This document shows, in pieces, positions 43,696 to 53,151 of a stretch of 64,000 bases of DNA (position 1 is the first letter of the stretch; the number at the start of each line of letters is the position of its first letter). The stretch spans positions 124,001 to 188,000 of the forward strand of contig CAZUCE010000005.1 of assembly GCA_964619265.1 (NCBI GenBank), read 5' to 3'. This DNA comes from CAZUCE01 sp964619265. Lineage in GTDB: Bacteria; Planctomycetota; UBA1135; GCA-002686595. The notes below the pieces were generated by a model that saw only the letters and a list, made by a program, of their open reading frames with translations, was not told where the DNA came from and searched no databases. Made by a program: the position numbers and the translations under genes.

Positions 43696-44766
43696 ATGAA
43701 GCGTTCTCTCGTCACCACGTCAATCCTCTGGGCTCTCCCGGTCGGACTCGCCGCCGCCGCCGCCTTGCCTTTGGTCGGCGAGCTCTTCTACCAACCCTCC
43801 GATGGGGTCACCCTGGAGCACAGCATCGAGATCTACGTTTCCGCCGATCTCGACGACTTCGAAATGACCGCCATGGGTCAGACCATGGGCCCCGAAGAAA
43901 TGGGCGGCGAAATCGATGAGCTCGCTGGTGAAGTCGAATTGACCATGCTTGCCGTGGATGAAATCGAGTCCGCCGAACGTGGCCGCACGCTCTCGATGGT
44001 CCGTACCTACGAAGAGGTGACGGTCGACGGGGAGGTCCCCGAGGGCGCCGACGAGGGTCCGCGCCAGGTTCGCTTTACCTGGAACTCCGACGCCGGCTCC
44101 CACGACGTCGAGGTCCTCGACGAAGACGCCGACGATGAATCCAAAGAGATGGCTTCCGCGATGCTCTCCGAGGACATGAGTTTGCGCATGCTCCTTCCTG
44201 ATGCAGAAGTCACCGAAGGAGACACCTGGTCCGTTGAAGCCGGCGCCGAGGGAATGCTGAGCATGTTCTTCCCCGGCATTCGCCTCGACGGCGCAGCCCA
44301 ATTCGCAGCTGCGGCCGCCGCAGAAGAAGAGCCCGAAGCTGAAGAGTTCGTGCGAGAAGCCGCTGAACTGCTACTCGAGGCTTTCGAGGACGCCACCATC
44401 GATCTGACCTTCGGCGGCATGGTCGAAGAAGACGGAAAGGAATACGCCCGCATAGACATGAGCACCGAGTTCCTCGCGTCGTTCGACCCGAGCGACATGA
44501 TTGAGCGTGCCTCTGCCTTGCAAGAAGACGCCCCCGAAATGGACGCCACGATCGGCGTCGTGCTGAGTGGAGCTGGCGAAGGCTCCGTCCTGTGGGACGT
44601 CGAGGCCAATCACCTCCACAGCATGCAGCTCGAAGGCGACTGGACCTTCGACGTGGAAGCCGACATCAGCATCGTCATGGAAGGGGTTGGCGAGCTCCCG
44701 ATGGACGGTGTCGCCGCCTGGTCTGGCACCTTTTCCTCGCGCCACGATGTGACGCCGAAAGAGTAG
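43696..44766 (+). CDS. Acidic exported protein (paralogue of the previous gene)
   Basis: A 356-residue protein with a standard Sec signal peptide (basic MKRS, then a hydrophobic stretch to ~residue 25). The mature part is very rich in Glu and Asp, with a Met-rich patch (MTAMGQTMGPEEMGGEI). It shares its central block and a final strand pattern with the gene 119 bp upstream. No enzyme motif or Cys is evident. High acidity suggests cation or metal binding or a surface role, but that is only a guess. A good terminator follows. Confidence 0.65.
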   Translation: MKRSLVTTSILWALPVGLAAAAALPLVGELFYQPSDGVTLEHSIEIYVSADLDDFEMTAMGQTMGPEEMGGEIDELAGEVELTMLAVDEIESAERGRTLSMVRTYEEVTVDGEVPEGADEGPRQVRFTWNSDAGSHDVEVLDEDADDESKEMASAMLSEDMSLRMLLPDAEVTEGDTWSVEAGAEGMLSMFFPGIRLDGAAQFAAAAAAEEEPEAEEFVREAAELLLEAFEDATIDLTFGGMVEEDGKEYARIDMSTEFLASFDPSDMIERASALQEDAPEMDATIGVVLSGAGEGSVLWDVEANHLHSMQLEGDWTFDVEADISIVMEGVGELPMDGVAAWSGTFSSRHDVTPKE

Positions 44767-44804
44767 GCCCGCCTCTCAAGTTCGCGAACCGGCGAGCCCG
44801 TTTG

Positions 44805-44845
44805 AACCTGAGGTGCGCAGCCGAGCAGGCTTCGCACCTCAGGTT
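44805..44845 (+). terminator. Rho-independent-type terminator after the acidic protein pair
   Basis: A 13-bp perfect stem (44805-44817 with 44833-44845, AACCTGAGGTGCG and its complement) has a 4-bp inner stem. TTTCGTCTT follows immediately and a run of six Ts at about 44861. It also lies in the path of the convergent murA transcript. Confidence 0.8.
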
Positions 44846-44961
44846 TCGTCTTAGGCACCCTTTTTTCTAGGGCGCCCGGTTTTCCTAGCGCGCCCGATCC
44901 CGATGCCGGCCCGGCCTGCTTTGCAGCCAGGGCCACGCCGCGGCGCCCCCCCCGGAGATAG

Positions 44962-46242
44962 TCACTCCTTGACTCGCCGCACATCCGCGCCAAGTGCGGC
45001 CAGGCGCTCTTCGATTCGTTGGTAGCCGCGATCGATGTGATAAACGCGGTGCACCTCGGTTTCGCCGGCGCTCACCAAGGCCGCGAGCATCAAGGCTGCG
45101 GACGCACGCAAGTCGCTGGCGGTGACATCTGCGCCCGACAATCGCGCGGCACCTTCGACCACAGCGGTCGACTCTTGCCGCCGAATGCGCGCTCCCATGC
45201 GAACCAGCTCGGACAAGTGCATGTAGCGGTCCGGGTAAATGCGTTCGGTCACCAGGCTGACGCCTTCCGCTCGGCACATCAGCGCCATCCATTGGGCCTG
45301 GAGATCCGTCGGGAAACCGGGGAAGGGTTGCGTCGTCACATCCGTGGGACGCGGACGAAAGCCGAAGCCAGCAGGCTGGACTTCGATCCAATCCTCGCCG
45401 CGCTCTAGCCCGAAGCCCGCTTCGCGCAGGCGATCGATCAGAGCCGAGAGATCTCCGGGATTGCAATCGGTGACCCGCACCCGGCCGCCGGTGATCGCGC
45501 CGGCCACCAGGTAGGTACCGGCCTCGATGCGATCGGGCAGAACGTCGTAGCGCGCGCCGCCCAGCCGCGTTTGGCCCTCGATCTCGATGCGCGGTGAGCC
45601 GAGGCCTTCGATCTTGGCGCCCATAGCGATCAGGCAACGGCCAAGATCGGCGACTTCAGGTTCGCAGGCGGCGCCTTGGAGCACCGTGGTGCCTTGGGCC
45701 AGGCAAGCCGCCATCATCACGTTCATGGTGCCCGTAACGGACGAGCCGAAGGCCGTTCCGAGAAAGACCTCGGAGCCCCGCAGCCCGCCGGCGGGCGCCT
45801 CGGCGATCACGTATCCATGCTCGATACGGACTCGAGCTCCGAGCGCTTCGAAGCCCTTCAGGTGAACGTCGATCGGCCGGACGCCAAACACGCAACCTCC
45901 GGGCAGGCTGACTTCGGCGCGGCCGGTGCGAGCCAGCAGGGGGCCCATGACACATACGGAGCCACGCATTTTGCGAACGTTCTCCCAGCCGGCCCGGGGG
46001 ACCAACTCCCCGCGGGATTCCAGACGCACCGAGCCGTCCTCCGAGCGCTGGCCGTCGAGGCCGAGATCGCCCAGGACGGCCAACATGGTGTGGACGTCCG
46101 AGAGGTCCGGGGCATTGCCAATCTCCAGCGGCTCTTCGCCCAGGATGCCGGCTGCCAGGATGGGCAACACGGCGTTCTTCGCCCCCAGAGTGCGTACTTC
46201 TCCGGAGAGCTCCTGACCGCCGCGCAGCACGAATTTGTCCAT
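44962..46242 (-). CDS. murA: UDP-N-acetylglucosamine 1-carboxyvinyltransferase
   Basis: Performs the first committed step of peptidoglycan synthesis, moving enolpyruvate from PEP to UDP-GlcNAc. The N-terminus MDKFVLRGGQELSGEV, GAKNAVLPILAAGIL, RKMRGSVCVMGPLLAR and LPGGCVFGVRPIDVHL are all typical. The Cys in PGGC is the residue alkylated by fosfomycin. The protein has 426 residues from ATG 46242. Its presence supports a peptidoglycan wall. Confidence 0.97.
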   Translation of the reverse strand: MDKFVLRGGQELSGEVRTLGAKNAVLPILAAGILGEEPLEIGNAPDLSDVHTMLAVLGDLGLDGQRSEDGSVRLESRGELVPRAGWENVRKMRGSVCVMGPLLARTGRAEVSLPGGCVFGVRPIDVHLKGFEALGARVRIEHGYVIAEAPAGGLRGSEVFLGTAFGSSVTGTMNVMMAACLAQGTTVLQGAACEPEVADLGRCLIAMGAKIEGLGSPRIEIEGQTRLGGARYDVLPDRIEAGTYLVAGAITGGRVRVTDCNPGDLSALIDRLREAGFGLERGEDWIEVQPAGFGFRPRPTDVTTQPFPGFPTDLQAQWMALMCRAEGVSLVTERIYPDRYMHLSELVRMGARIRRQESTAVVEGAARLSGADVTASDLRASAALMLAALVSAGETEVHRVYHIDRGYQRIEERLAALGADVRRVKE

Positions 46243-46340
46243 GGGCTCGAAGGTAGCGCCCGGCCGAGCCGGCTCCCAGCTTCCTCCCCGGGTCAGGCCC
46301 GTTCGGCGGGCCTTGAGTTTCCATCGACAGCCTGGGCCTT

Positions 46341-46367
46341 CAGGACCCAGCTGGGAGCTGGGTCCTG
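46341..46367. repeat. 12-bp perfect hairpin in the murA / TPR-alphaCTD divergent region
   Basis: CAGGACCCAGCT (46341-46352) and AGCTGGGTCCTG (46356-46367) are perfect complements with a GGG loop. As it lies between two divergent starts it is not needed as a terminator. It could be an operator for a dimeric regulator or a leader hairpin. Confidence 0.6.
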
Positions 46368-46540
46368 GAAATCGGTGGGGCAAGCCCAAGGCTCCGCCCC
46401 CCCCCAAAGCCCATCCGCGCGCCCCTTGGGCTCCCCCCGAATTGACCCGCGCGACCCAGCTCTCTACGATCCCGGGTTCGCCGGACCCTTCCCGAGGCTC
46501 CCGCGAGACCGATCGCACCCATCGCTCCTTCGACCCTCCG

Positions 46541-48214
46541 ATGACCTTCTTCGACGCTTCTGCGGACGCTCCCGACCCCGAACTCCCCAACCCCGGCGCG
46601 AGTGATGCCCCCGAGGTTGGATCGGGCGATCCGGTTCCCGAGCAGCCGGTCCCGACGGAACCCGTCGCCAGCCCACCCGCGGACGCCAGCGAGACCGCGG
46701 ACGTTCAACCCGCGCCCAGCGGCGAGACCGAGGAATTCGCAGCGAGTGACAGCTACTCCAGCGACAGCTACTCAAGCGACACCGACTTCGTCTCCTACGG
46801 GGGCCACGACGACGAGGACGAAGACGACGACTACGAAGGCGGCGGGATGCCGGTCCTTGCACGCCCCAAGGTCCGCCAGGAGAAAGTCCTGCACTACGAT
46901 CTGGCGGCGGCCACGCCGATGAGCTTCGCCACGCTGCTCGAGGCGCGCCAAACGGTTTACCGCAACAAGCCCAGCTTCGCCGCGTTCCAACGTCAGGTCG
47001 ATGAATTCGCCGACTCGGGCGACGCCGGGCGCCTCAAGGGTCTCGGCCTATGGGTTCTGGCCCGCTACGAAGAGGCCGCTGAACAACTCGACAAATTCGC
47101 GGGCGATGACGTCGTCGACTTCACGCGCGCCAAGGCGCTTTTGACCCTGGACCGCAACGAAGAAGCTGGCGCGCTGTTCGAGAAGCTCTCGAAAGCCCAC
47201 CCCGACGAGCCCCGCCCGCGCGGCGCGGCGATCGAGGCCAAGCTGCGTGCGACCCTGCGCGACCCCAACGATCCCGATCAGGTTCACAAGACCATCGAGT
47301 TGCTCGACGCGGAGCTCGAAGGCGCTCCCGACGATTTCGGAACCAGCGCGGATGGTCACTACTTGAGCGGGCGCATGCGCGAGCTGGAACGCGACTTCGA
47401 AAGCGCCATCGATCACTACTCGCGCGCCCGCGACATCGACCCCAATTTGCGCGAGAACCTGCTCCGCGGGGCCTACCTAGCCGAACGCTGCGGCCTCGAC
47501 CAACTCGCCGTGAAGATGTACGAGGACCTGGTGGATCGCCGCCTGGCCGACCGCGCAACCATGCTCAACCTGGGCGTTCTCTACGAGGACCTCGGGCGCG
47601 ACGAGGATGCTGCCGCTTGCTACGACATCCTGGTTCAGTACGACCCCACCGACGTGCGAGCCCGCAAGTTCCTCGAGGACGCGCGCTCGGCGATGGATAT
47701 GTACTACGACGAGGATCTCGAGCGCAAAGAGGACAAGCTCAATCAGATCCTGCGCATCCCGATCACCGACTTCGAGCTATCTGTTCGCGCGCGGAACTGC
47801 CTCAACAAGATGCAGATCCACACGCTCGGCGACCTGGTCACCAAGACCGAGCAGGAGCTGATGAGCTACAAGAACTTTGGTGAGACCTCGCTGAACGAGA
47901 TCAAAGAGATCCTTCGCAGCAAGGCGCTTCGGCTCGGCATGCCGCGCGAAGAAGCGGTGGCTTCGATCGAGAACCGCGCCAAGCGCCCGGTCGCCTCGAA
48001 CGATCCCTCGGACCTTTCCAACAAGCCGGTTAGCGACTTGCAGCTTTCGATCCGCGCGCGCCGGACGGTGGAAGCTCTGGGCTGCTTGACCGTGGCCGAC
48101 ATCACCAAGCACTCCGCTGACGAACTGCTTGGGATGCCGAACTTCGGCACCACGTCCTTGCAGGAGCTGCGCTCCAAGCTCACCGAGCTGAGCGCGAAGC
48201 TCGCCGGCGAGTAA
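46541..48214 (+). CDS. TPR protein with two C-terminal RNA polymerase alpha-CTD-like domains
   Basis: The 557-residue protein starts with an acidic, disordered ~105 residues, then has TPR-like repeats (to ~400; ESAIDHYSRARDIDPNLREN, MLNLGVLYEDLGRDEDAAACYDIL). Residues ~404-466 closely match the alpha-subunit C-terminal domain: FELSVRARNCL..IHTLGDLV..ELMSYKNFGETSLNEIKE. Residues equivalent to E. coli alpha Arg265, Asn268, Cys269, Gly296, Ser299 and Glu302 are kept; Lys298 is Thr. A second copy (~494-557) keeps Arg265, Gly296, Ser299 and Glu302 but loses Asn268. It lacks the alpha N-terminal assembly domain, so it is not rpoA. It may bind UP-element DNA or activators. Confidence 0.88.
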   Translation: MTFFDASADAPDPELPNPGASDAPEVGSGDPVPEQPVPTEPVASPPADASETADVQPAPSGETEEFAASDSYSSDSYSSDTDFVSYGGHDDEDEDDDYEGGGMPVLARPKVRQEKVLHYDLAAATPMSFATLLEARQTVYRNKPSFAAFQRQVDEFADSGDAGRLKGLGLWVLARYEEAAEQLDKFAGDDVVDFTRAKALLTLDRNEEAGALFEKLSKAHPDEPRPRGAAIEAKLRATLRDPNDPDQVHKTIELLDAELEGAPDDFGTSADGHYLSGRMRELERDFESAIDHYSRARDIDPNLRENLLRGAYLAERCGLDQLAVKMYEDLVDRRLADRATMLNLGVLYEDLGRDEDAAACYDILVQYDPTDVRARKFLEDARSAMDMYYDEDLERKEDKLNQILRIPITDFELSVRARNCLNKMQIHTLGDLVTKTEQELMSYKNFGETSLNEIKEILRSKALRLGMPREEAVASIENRAKRPVASNDPSDLSNKPVSDLQLSIRARRTVEALGCLTVADITKHSADELLGMPNFGTTSLQELRSKLTELSAKLAGE

Positions 48215-48235
48215 CGCGCGTCCCGCGCATCGATC

Positions 48236-48844
48236 GTGTACGAGTTTCTCGAAGGCACTCCAGTTTCCCGATCTCCGGGGAAGCTGGTGCTCGCCGTCTC
48301 CGGCGTGGGCTACGACCTGCGAGTGCCGCTGGCCGAGCGATTCGACGAAACTTCGTCCGACCCGATCCGGGTCTACACGCACCTTGCTGTGCGCGAGGAC
48401 GCCCACACGCTCTACGGCTTTGCCGAGAGCGCCTCTCGCGAATTGTTTCGGTTGCTCCTGCGAGTCAAGAAGGTCGGACCGGCCATGGCGCTGGCGATTC
48501 TTTCCGGGATGCACCGAACAGAACTGTTGGAAGCGATCGGCGCTGGAGACGCGGCCCGTCTGACGCGCATCAAGGGAGTCGGCCGCAAAACCGCCGAGCA
48601 AATCTTGCTTGACCTGTCGGATCGCATCGGTGAATTGGCCGGCCAGGTATCGGCCCCACGCGAACGGCTCGCTCCGGTTGGCAGCGACCCCGCCCGCGAA
48701 GATGCCGTGGCTGCGCTGGTCCACATCGGCTTCGATATCGGTGAAGCCGAGAAGGCGGTGAAAGCCGCGGCCGACGAGAATCCAAAGGCCGGTGCGGAGG
48801 TTCTGATCAAGTCTGCGCTGCGCACCGGAACCGTGCGCAGTTGA
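48236..48844 (+). CDS. ruvA: Holliday junction helicase subunit RuvA
   Basis: Binds four-way junctions and loads RuvB for branch migration. The OB-fold domain I (YEFLEGTPVSRSPGKLVLAVSGVGYDLRVP) is followed by tandem helix-hairpin-helix motifs (KKVGPAMALAILSG and IKGVGRKTAEQILLDL) and the small mobile domain III (DAVAALVHIGFDIGEAEKAV) that contacts RuvB. It has 202 residues and starts at GTG 48236, 21 bp after the TPR/alpha-CTD stop. ruvB and ruvC are not adjacent. Confidence 0.95.
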   Translation: MYEFLEGTPVSRSPGKLVLAVSGVGYDLRVPLAERFDETSSDPIRVYTHLAVREDAHTLYGFAESASRELFRLLLRVKKVGPAMALAILSGMHRTELLEAIGAGDAARLTRIKGVGRKTAEQILLDLSDRIGELAGQVSAPRERLAPVGSDPAREDAVAALVHIGFDIGEAEKAVKAAADENPKAGAEVLIKSALRTGTVRS

Positions 48845-48889
48845 GCCCTCCGGGGCGCTTGCCCACAGCGCCTCCAGCAGCGACGCACC

Positions 48890-49576
48890 GTGATCGACGA
48901 CGCACCGCCTCCTTACCGCACGGTCGTGTTCGACTGCGACTCGACGTTGTGCTCGATCGAGGGTGTCGAGGAATTGGCTTCCGGCCGACTTTCGCCCGCC
49001 GATCGTGAGCGCCTTGAGTCCTGGACCCGCGCCGCGATGGACGGGGACTTGGCACTGGAGGAGGTGTTTGGCCTCCGGCTCGAGCTCGTGGCGCCGACCC
49101 GCGAAGAACTGGAGCACCTGGGCTTGCGCTACGTCGAAGCCTTGCTGCCCGGTGCGCAAGAGCTGGTCGATCGGCTGCGCGGTTCCGGCGTGCGCGTGCT
49201 GGTCATTTCCGGCGGGTTGCTTCCCGCCGTGCGCGCGGTCGCAGAGCACCTCGGGATTCCAGGGGAGGATGTGTTTGCGGTCGGTATCGACTTTCATCCG
49301 AACGGCAGCTTTGCGGGCTTCGAGCGGTCCAGCCCCCTGGCGCGCTCGGGAGGCAAGCTTGAACTGATTCGGTCCCTCGGGGGGGCTCGTAGCCTCGGGC
49401 CCCTGGCTTGGGTTGGCGATGGCATGACCGATCTCGAGGCGGCACCGGAATGCGCACGCTTCCTGGCGTTTGGAGGCGTGGTTCAACGCTCCGCGGTGTT
49501 GGAAGCCGCCGTGGTCCAGTGCCTGGAGCCAAACCTGGCGGCTCTTTTGCCTTGGCTGCTCGGTGAATCCGCGTGA
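48890..49576 (+). CDS. serB: HAD-family phosphoserine phosphatase-like enzyme
   Basis: A 228-residue HAD phosphatase. Motif I is FDCDSTLCSIEG with the nucleophile Asp and acid/base Asp, motif II is VISGG, and motif IV is VGDGMTDLEAA. The DxDST core with a following acidic residue and the helical cap (ESWTRAAMDGDLALEEVF) is typical of phosphoserine phosphatase. The downstream class V aminotransferase, overlapping as GTGA, would supply phosphoserine, so serine synthesis is the best assignment. Other phosphomonoesters remain possible. Confidence 0.85.
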   Translation: MIDDAPPPYRTVVFDCDSTLCSIEGVEELASGRLSPADRERLESWTRAAMDGDLALEEVFGLRLELVAPTREELEHLGLRYVEALLPGAQELVDRLRGSGVRVLVISGGLLPAVRAVAEHLGIPGEDVFAVGIDFHPNGSFAGFERSSPLARSGGKLELIRSLGGARSLGPLAWVGDGMTDLEAAPECARFLAFGGVVQRSAVLEAAVVQCLEPNLAALLPWLLGESA

Positions 49577-50697
49577 GCGAAGCTCCCCGCCTTTGGATAC
49601 CGGGGCCGACCTACGTACGCCCTGAAATCCTCACCGAGTGTGCGCGGCCGCCGATCGGCCATCGCACGCCGGAGATGGGCGAACTCCTCGAGCGCATCGG
49701 CGCCCATCTCCCGTTTCTGTTCGGCTTCGAACCGGGCGGCGGGACTCGGGCCGCGGTGTCTTCGACGAGCGCGACCAGCGTGATGGAAGCCGCCCTACAC
49801 GGGGTCGGGCCTCGGGTTCTGGCAACGGTGAACGGCGCCTTTTCGAAGCGCTGGGCTGAGATTGCCGCGGGCCTTGGAAAACAGGTTTGGCGCCTCGCCG
49901 TGGAGCTGGGGTCAGCGCCCACCCCCGAGCAGTTGGAACAGGCCCTTGATCAGCACGGGCCCGTGGATGCGGTCCTGGTCGTCGCCAACGAGACCAGCAC
50001 GGGGGTCCGTACACCGCTCGAGCCCCTGGCCCAGGTGCTGGCCCAGCAAACTGCGCGCCCCCTGTTGCTGGTCGACGTTGTCACGCTGGCGGCTGGGGCT
50101 CCCGTGGACCTGGACCGGCTGGGGATCGATTTTGCCGTGACCGGTAGCCAAAAGGCCCTGGCGCTCCCCCCTGGCCTCGCGCCGTTCGCGGCCTCCGAGC
50201 GCTATCAGGCCACCGCAAGGCGCCTCCAGCGCCCCTCCTTCTGCCTGGATCCGATCCGAATGCTCGACGGACAAGCCGAACGCAAAACCCCCACCACGCC
50301 GGCTATCGGGCTCCACTTCGCGCTCGCCAGGCAGCTCGAAGACATTTCCACCGGAACCCTCGAGACAGCCCCCGTCCGCTCGCCTAGCGAGGGGTGGAAG
50401 GCTCGCTTTGAGCGCCACGAGCGCCTGGCCCAGCGCACCCGGCAATTCGCCGATCAGCAAGGCCTGCCCCCGTTCCCAGCCCGGGCGGCCTGGAATTCTC
50501 CCACCGTGGCCTGCCTGACCGCCCCCAACGGCCCTCAGCTGGTCCAGGCCCTTCTCAAACGGGGTCTGCGCATCTCAGGGGGCTACGGGGAACTGGCCCA
50601 TAGGACCATTCGGATCGGGCATCTCGGGGACGCCACCGAGGACGATCTAGACAGGCTCCTCGGGGCCTTGGGAAGCTGCTTGGCGGAATTGGCCTGA
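49573..50697 (+). CDS. Class V aminotransferase (phosphoserine or serine-glyoxylate aminotransferase type)
   Basis: A 374-residue PLP enzyme. The Schiff-base Lys is in VTGSQKALALPPGL, the start IPGPTYVRPEIL is that of the alanine/serine-glyoxylate group, and VLVVANETSTGVRTPL and LLVDVVTLAAGAPVD hold the PLP contacts. Classical SerC belongs to a different branch of class V. Coupling to the phosphatase gene (4-nt overlap) suggests this protein acts as the phosphoserine aminotransferase, as class V relatives do in some lineages. An alanine- or serine-glyoxylate role is the alternative. Confidence 0.8.
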   Translation: MSEAPRLWIPGPTYVRPEILTECARPPIGHRTPEMGELLERIGAHLPFLFGFEPGGGTRAAVSSTSATSVMEAALHGVGPRVLATVNGAFSKRWAEIAAGLGKQVWRLAVELGSAPTPEQLEQALDQHGPVDAVLVVANETSTGVRTPLEPLAQVLAQQTARPLLLVDVVTLAAGAPVDLDRLGIDFAVTGSQKALALPPGLAPFAASERYQATARRLQRPSFCLDPIRMLDGQAERKTPTTPAIGLHFALARQLEDISTGTLETAPVRSPSEGWKARFERHERLAQRTRQFADQQGLPPFPARAAWNSPTVACLTAPNGPQLVQALLKRGLRISGGYGELAHRTIRIGHLGDATEDDLDRLLGALGSCLAELA

Positions 50698-50897
50698 GGG
50701 CCCCCGAAAAGGGAGGTTGCAGCGGCTCCGTGGGAAGCTAGGTTTCCATGTAGGAAGTACCACTCCTAAGTCACGGGGAGCGGACGTTGCCCGCATGAGG
50801 GAACCAGGGTCGACCCGAGCACGCTGCTCGGAACCGGTCGAGGACTCCCGAGACGTATTTTTAAGCGACCACCTGAGCTATCGACCTTCCGCCCGCC

Positions 50898-53063
50898 ATG
50901 CGTAATCAACCGGCCGTTGCCCTCGGCTCCGTCTTGCTCGCCCTTGCCTCAACCTCCTGCGGAGGAGGCGGTGGCGAAGCTGCGACGGACGACCCGGCTG
51001 TGCCGTTTGGCCTCGAGGGCACCTTCGAAGTCCAGGGCCTCGGATTCGATTTCGGCAGCACCCAACCCGGAAACTTCGAGACCACCAACCCGTGGCCGGG
51101 TGTCTCCTTGGCCAGCGTGGACCTCGCGGTGATTCCCGACGGCTCGGGACGCTTGGTTTCGATCGACAAGTCGGGCTTCATCACCAGCTTCCTCGACTCA
51201 CCGACGACTCAGGACGGGAGTGTGTGGCTGAACCTGCAACCGCTCGTCAGCCAAAGCGGTGGCGAAGCGGGGCTCCTCGGCTTCGCGTTCGCCTCGGATT
51301 ACGCCACCAACCCTTGGGTCTACCTATTTTCTAGCCGCGACCAGCCGCTCCGCTCGGTGGTCTCGCGGGTCCCGGTGATCAGCGACGAGCCCCAGATCGG
51401 CTTGGAGCAGATTCTGATATCGGTTCCGCAACAAAACAACTTCCACAACGGCGGCAAGATCGCGTTCGGCAACGACGGTTTTCTGTACGTTTCAATCGGC
51501 GACGACGGAGATGACGCGGCCGCGCAGGATCTCGGCAGCCTGAAAGGCAAGATCCTGAGGCTGCAGGTCGACGGAAGTGCAGCCCCGGGCAACCCGTTCC
51601 TCGGAACTCCGGGCGCGCGGCCCGAGATCTATGCCTACGGCTTCCGCAATGTCTGGCGCTTCAGCATCGACAGCGCCACGGGTGATTTGTGGGCCGCTGA
51701 TGTCGGTGAAGAGAGTCGCGAGGAAATCGACATCGTTCAGGCCGGAGGAAACTACGGTTGGCCGCTGTTCGAAGGCACCGAGGAATTCGACAATCCAACC
51801 GGCGTCTTGCTCTCTGAAACCGAGGCTCCGTTCTTCGAATACGATCACAGCCAAGGCCAGAGCATCATCGGCGGCTACGTCTATCGAGGCAACGAGCTCC
51901 CCTCGCTACAGGGAGCTTACCTCTACACCGACAGCGTCGTGGGCAGCCTCTGGGCCGTCCGCGCGGGCGAGAGCGGGCCAGAGAACACCCTGATCGTCAC
52001 CGGGCTGCCCTTCCCCGTTTCCCTGGCACCGGATCTTCAGGGCGAGCCGCGTATCGGCTGCCTCTCCGGCGGCCAAACCCTCGGCCTTTCCGAAATGTCG
52101 GGCGGCGGCGGACCGGCGCCTGTTCCGCAAACCCTGTCCGCGACAGGCATCTTCACCAACCTCGCCGATCTCACTCCCCAGGAAGGCTTCATTCCCTACG
52201 AGCCCAACGCCCCGTTCTGGTCGGACGGGTCCGAAAAGCGACGCTGGATCGGTTTGCCCCCCGGCGGGCGAATTGGATTCTCGCCGACCGAGGCCTGGTC
52301 GTACCCGGTCGGGACGATCCTGGTCAAACACTTCGAACTGGACACTCTGCTGGGCCTGCGGCGCATTGAAACTCGCGTCCAATACAGGACCCAAAGCAGC
52401 TGGGAGTACGTCACCTACCGCTGGAACGACTCGGGAACAGAGGCGGCCTTGGTCGAGACCCCGGACCTCGCGTTCTTCGACGTGGACAGCCCCGTCTCCC
52501 CGGGCACGGCCGAAAGCCAGCCCTGGTTGTTCATGACAGCGGGCCAGTGCCGCACGTGTCACACGCCCTCGGCGGGGCATGTGCTCGGCACGACCACGGC
52601 GCAGATCAATGGACACTTCGATTACCCCTTGGCTTCGGACAACCAACTCCGCGCTTGGGATCATGTGGAGTTGTTCTCAACCTCGATTGGTTCCCCCGAC
52701 CAATACGCTGCCCTTCCCAACCCGTACGACGAAACCAGCGGGACGGTCACGGAACGCGCTCGAGCCTACCTCGACACGAACTGCGCCAATTGCCACCGAC
52801 CTGACGGGCCGACGGGTCTGAACATGGACATGCGCGCTTCGACCCCAGTGAATCTCATGAACACCCATGGGATTCAACCGCTCGCCGGACAGCTCGGCCT
52901 GGGCGATGCGCGCCGCATCGCTCCGTTCTCGGCGGATAACAGCGTGGTGCACGAACGAATGCAGCGCCTCGACCTGAACCGCATGCCTCCGGTCGGCTCC
53001 TACACGCTCGACCTGGTCGGTCTCGACCTGCTCCAGGATTGGATCGACGCCGGCGCGCCCTAG
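50898..53063 (+). CDS. PQQ-type sugar dehydrogenase fused to dihaem cytochrome c, lipoprotein
   Basis: A 721-residue exported protein with an N-terminal lipobox-like LASTSC. Residues ~45-390 form the soluble glucose/aldose dehydrogenase beta-propeller (GLLGFAFASDY, NFHNGGKIAFGNDGFLYVSIGD, PEIYAYGFRNVWRF, GGNYGWPLFEG), including the catalytic-His region. The second half has two CXXCH haem sites, CRTCH (551) and CANCH (629). Electrons would pass from the oxidised substrate through haem to the respiratory chain. Substrate and true cofactor are not known. It is monocistronic, with ~200 bp upstream. Confidence 0.85.
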   Translation: MRNQPAVALGSVLLALASTSCGGGGGEAATDDPAVPFGLEGTFEVQGLGFDFGSTQPGNFETTNPWPGVSLASVDLAVIPDGSGRLVSIDKSGFITSFLDSPTTQDGSVWLNLQPLVSQSGGEAGLLGFAFASDYATNPWVYLFSSRDQPLRSVVSRVPVISDEPQIGLEQILISVPQQNNFHNGGKIAFGNDGFLYVSIGDDGDDAAAQDLGSLKGKILRLQVDGSAAPGNPFLGTPGARPEIYAYGFRNVWRFSIDSATGDLWAADVGEESREEIDIVQAGGNYGWPLFEGTEEFDNPTGVLLSETEAPFFEYDHSQGQSIIGGYVYRGNELPSLQGAYLYTDSVVGSLWAVRAGESGPENTLIVTGLPFPVSLAPDLQGEPRIGCLSGGQTLGLSEMSGGGGPAPVPQTLSATGIFTNLADLTPQEGFIPYEPNAPFWSDGSEKRRWIGLPPGGRIGFSPTEAWSYPVGTILVKHFELDTLLGLRRIETRVQYRTQSSWEYVTYRWNDSGTEAALVETPDLAFFDVDSPVSPGTAESQPWLFMTAGQCRTCHTPSAGHVLGTTTAQINGHFDYPLASDNQLRAWDHVELFSTSIGSPDQYAALPNPYDETSGTVTERARAYLDTNCANCHRPDGPTGLNMDMRASTPVNLMNTHGIQPLAGQLGLGDARRIAPFSADNSVVHERMQRLDLNRMPPVGSYTLDLVGLDLLQDWIDAGAP

Positions 53064-53151
53064 GAACCCTTGGGGAGCGAGACCTCACCGGGTGTGGAAC
53101 CCAAACTCCGCGCGTTGGCAGACGCACCGGCAACCGCTGCTTGATTCACCT

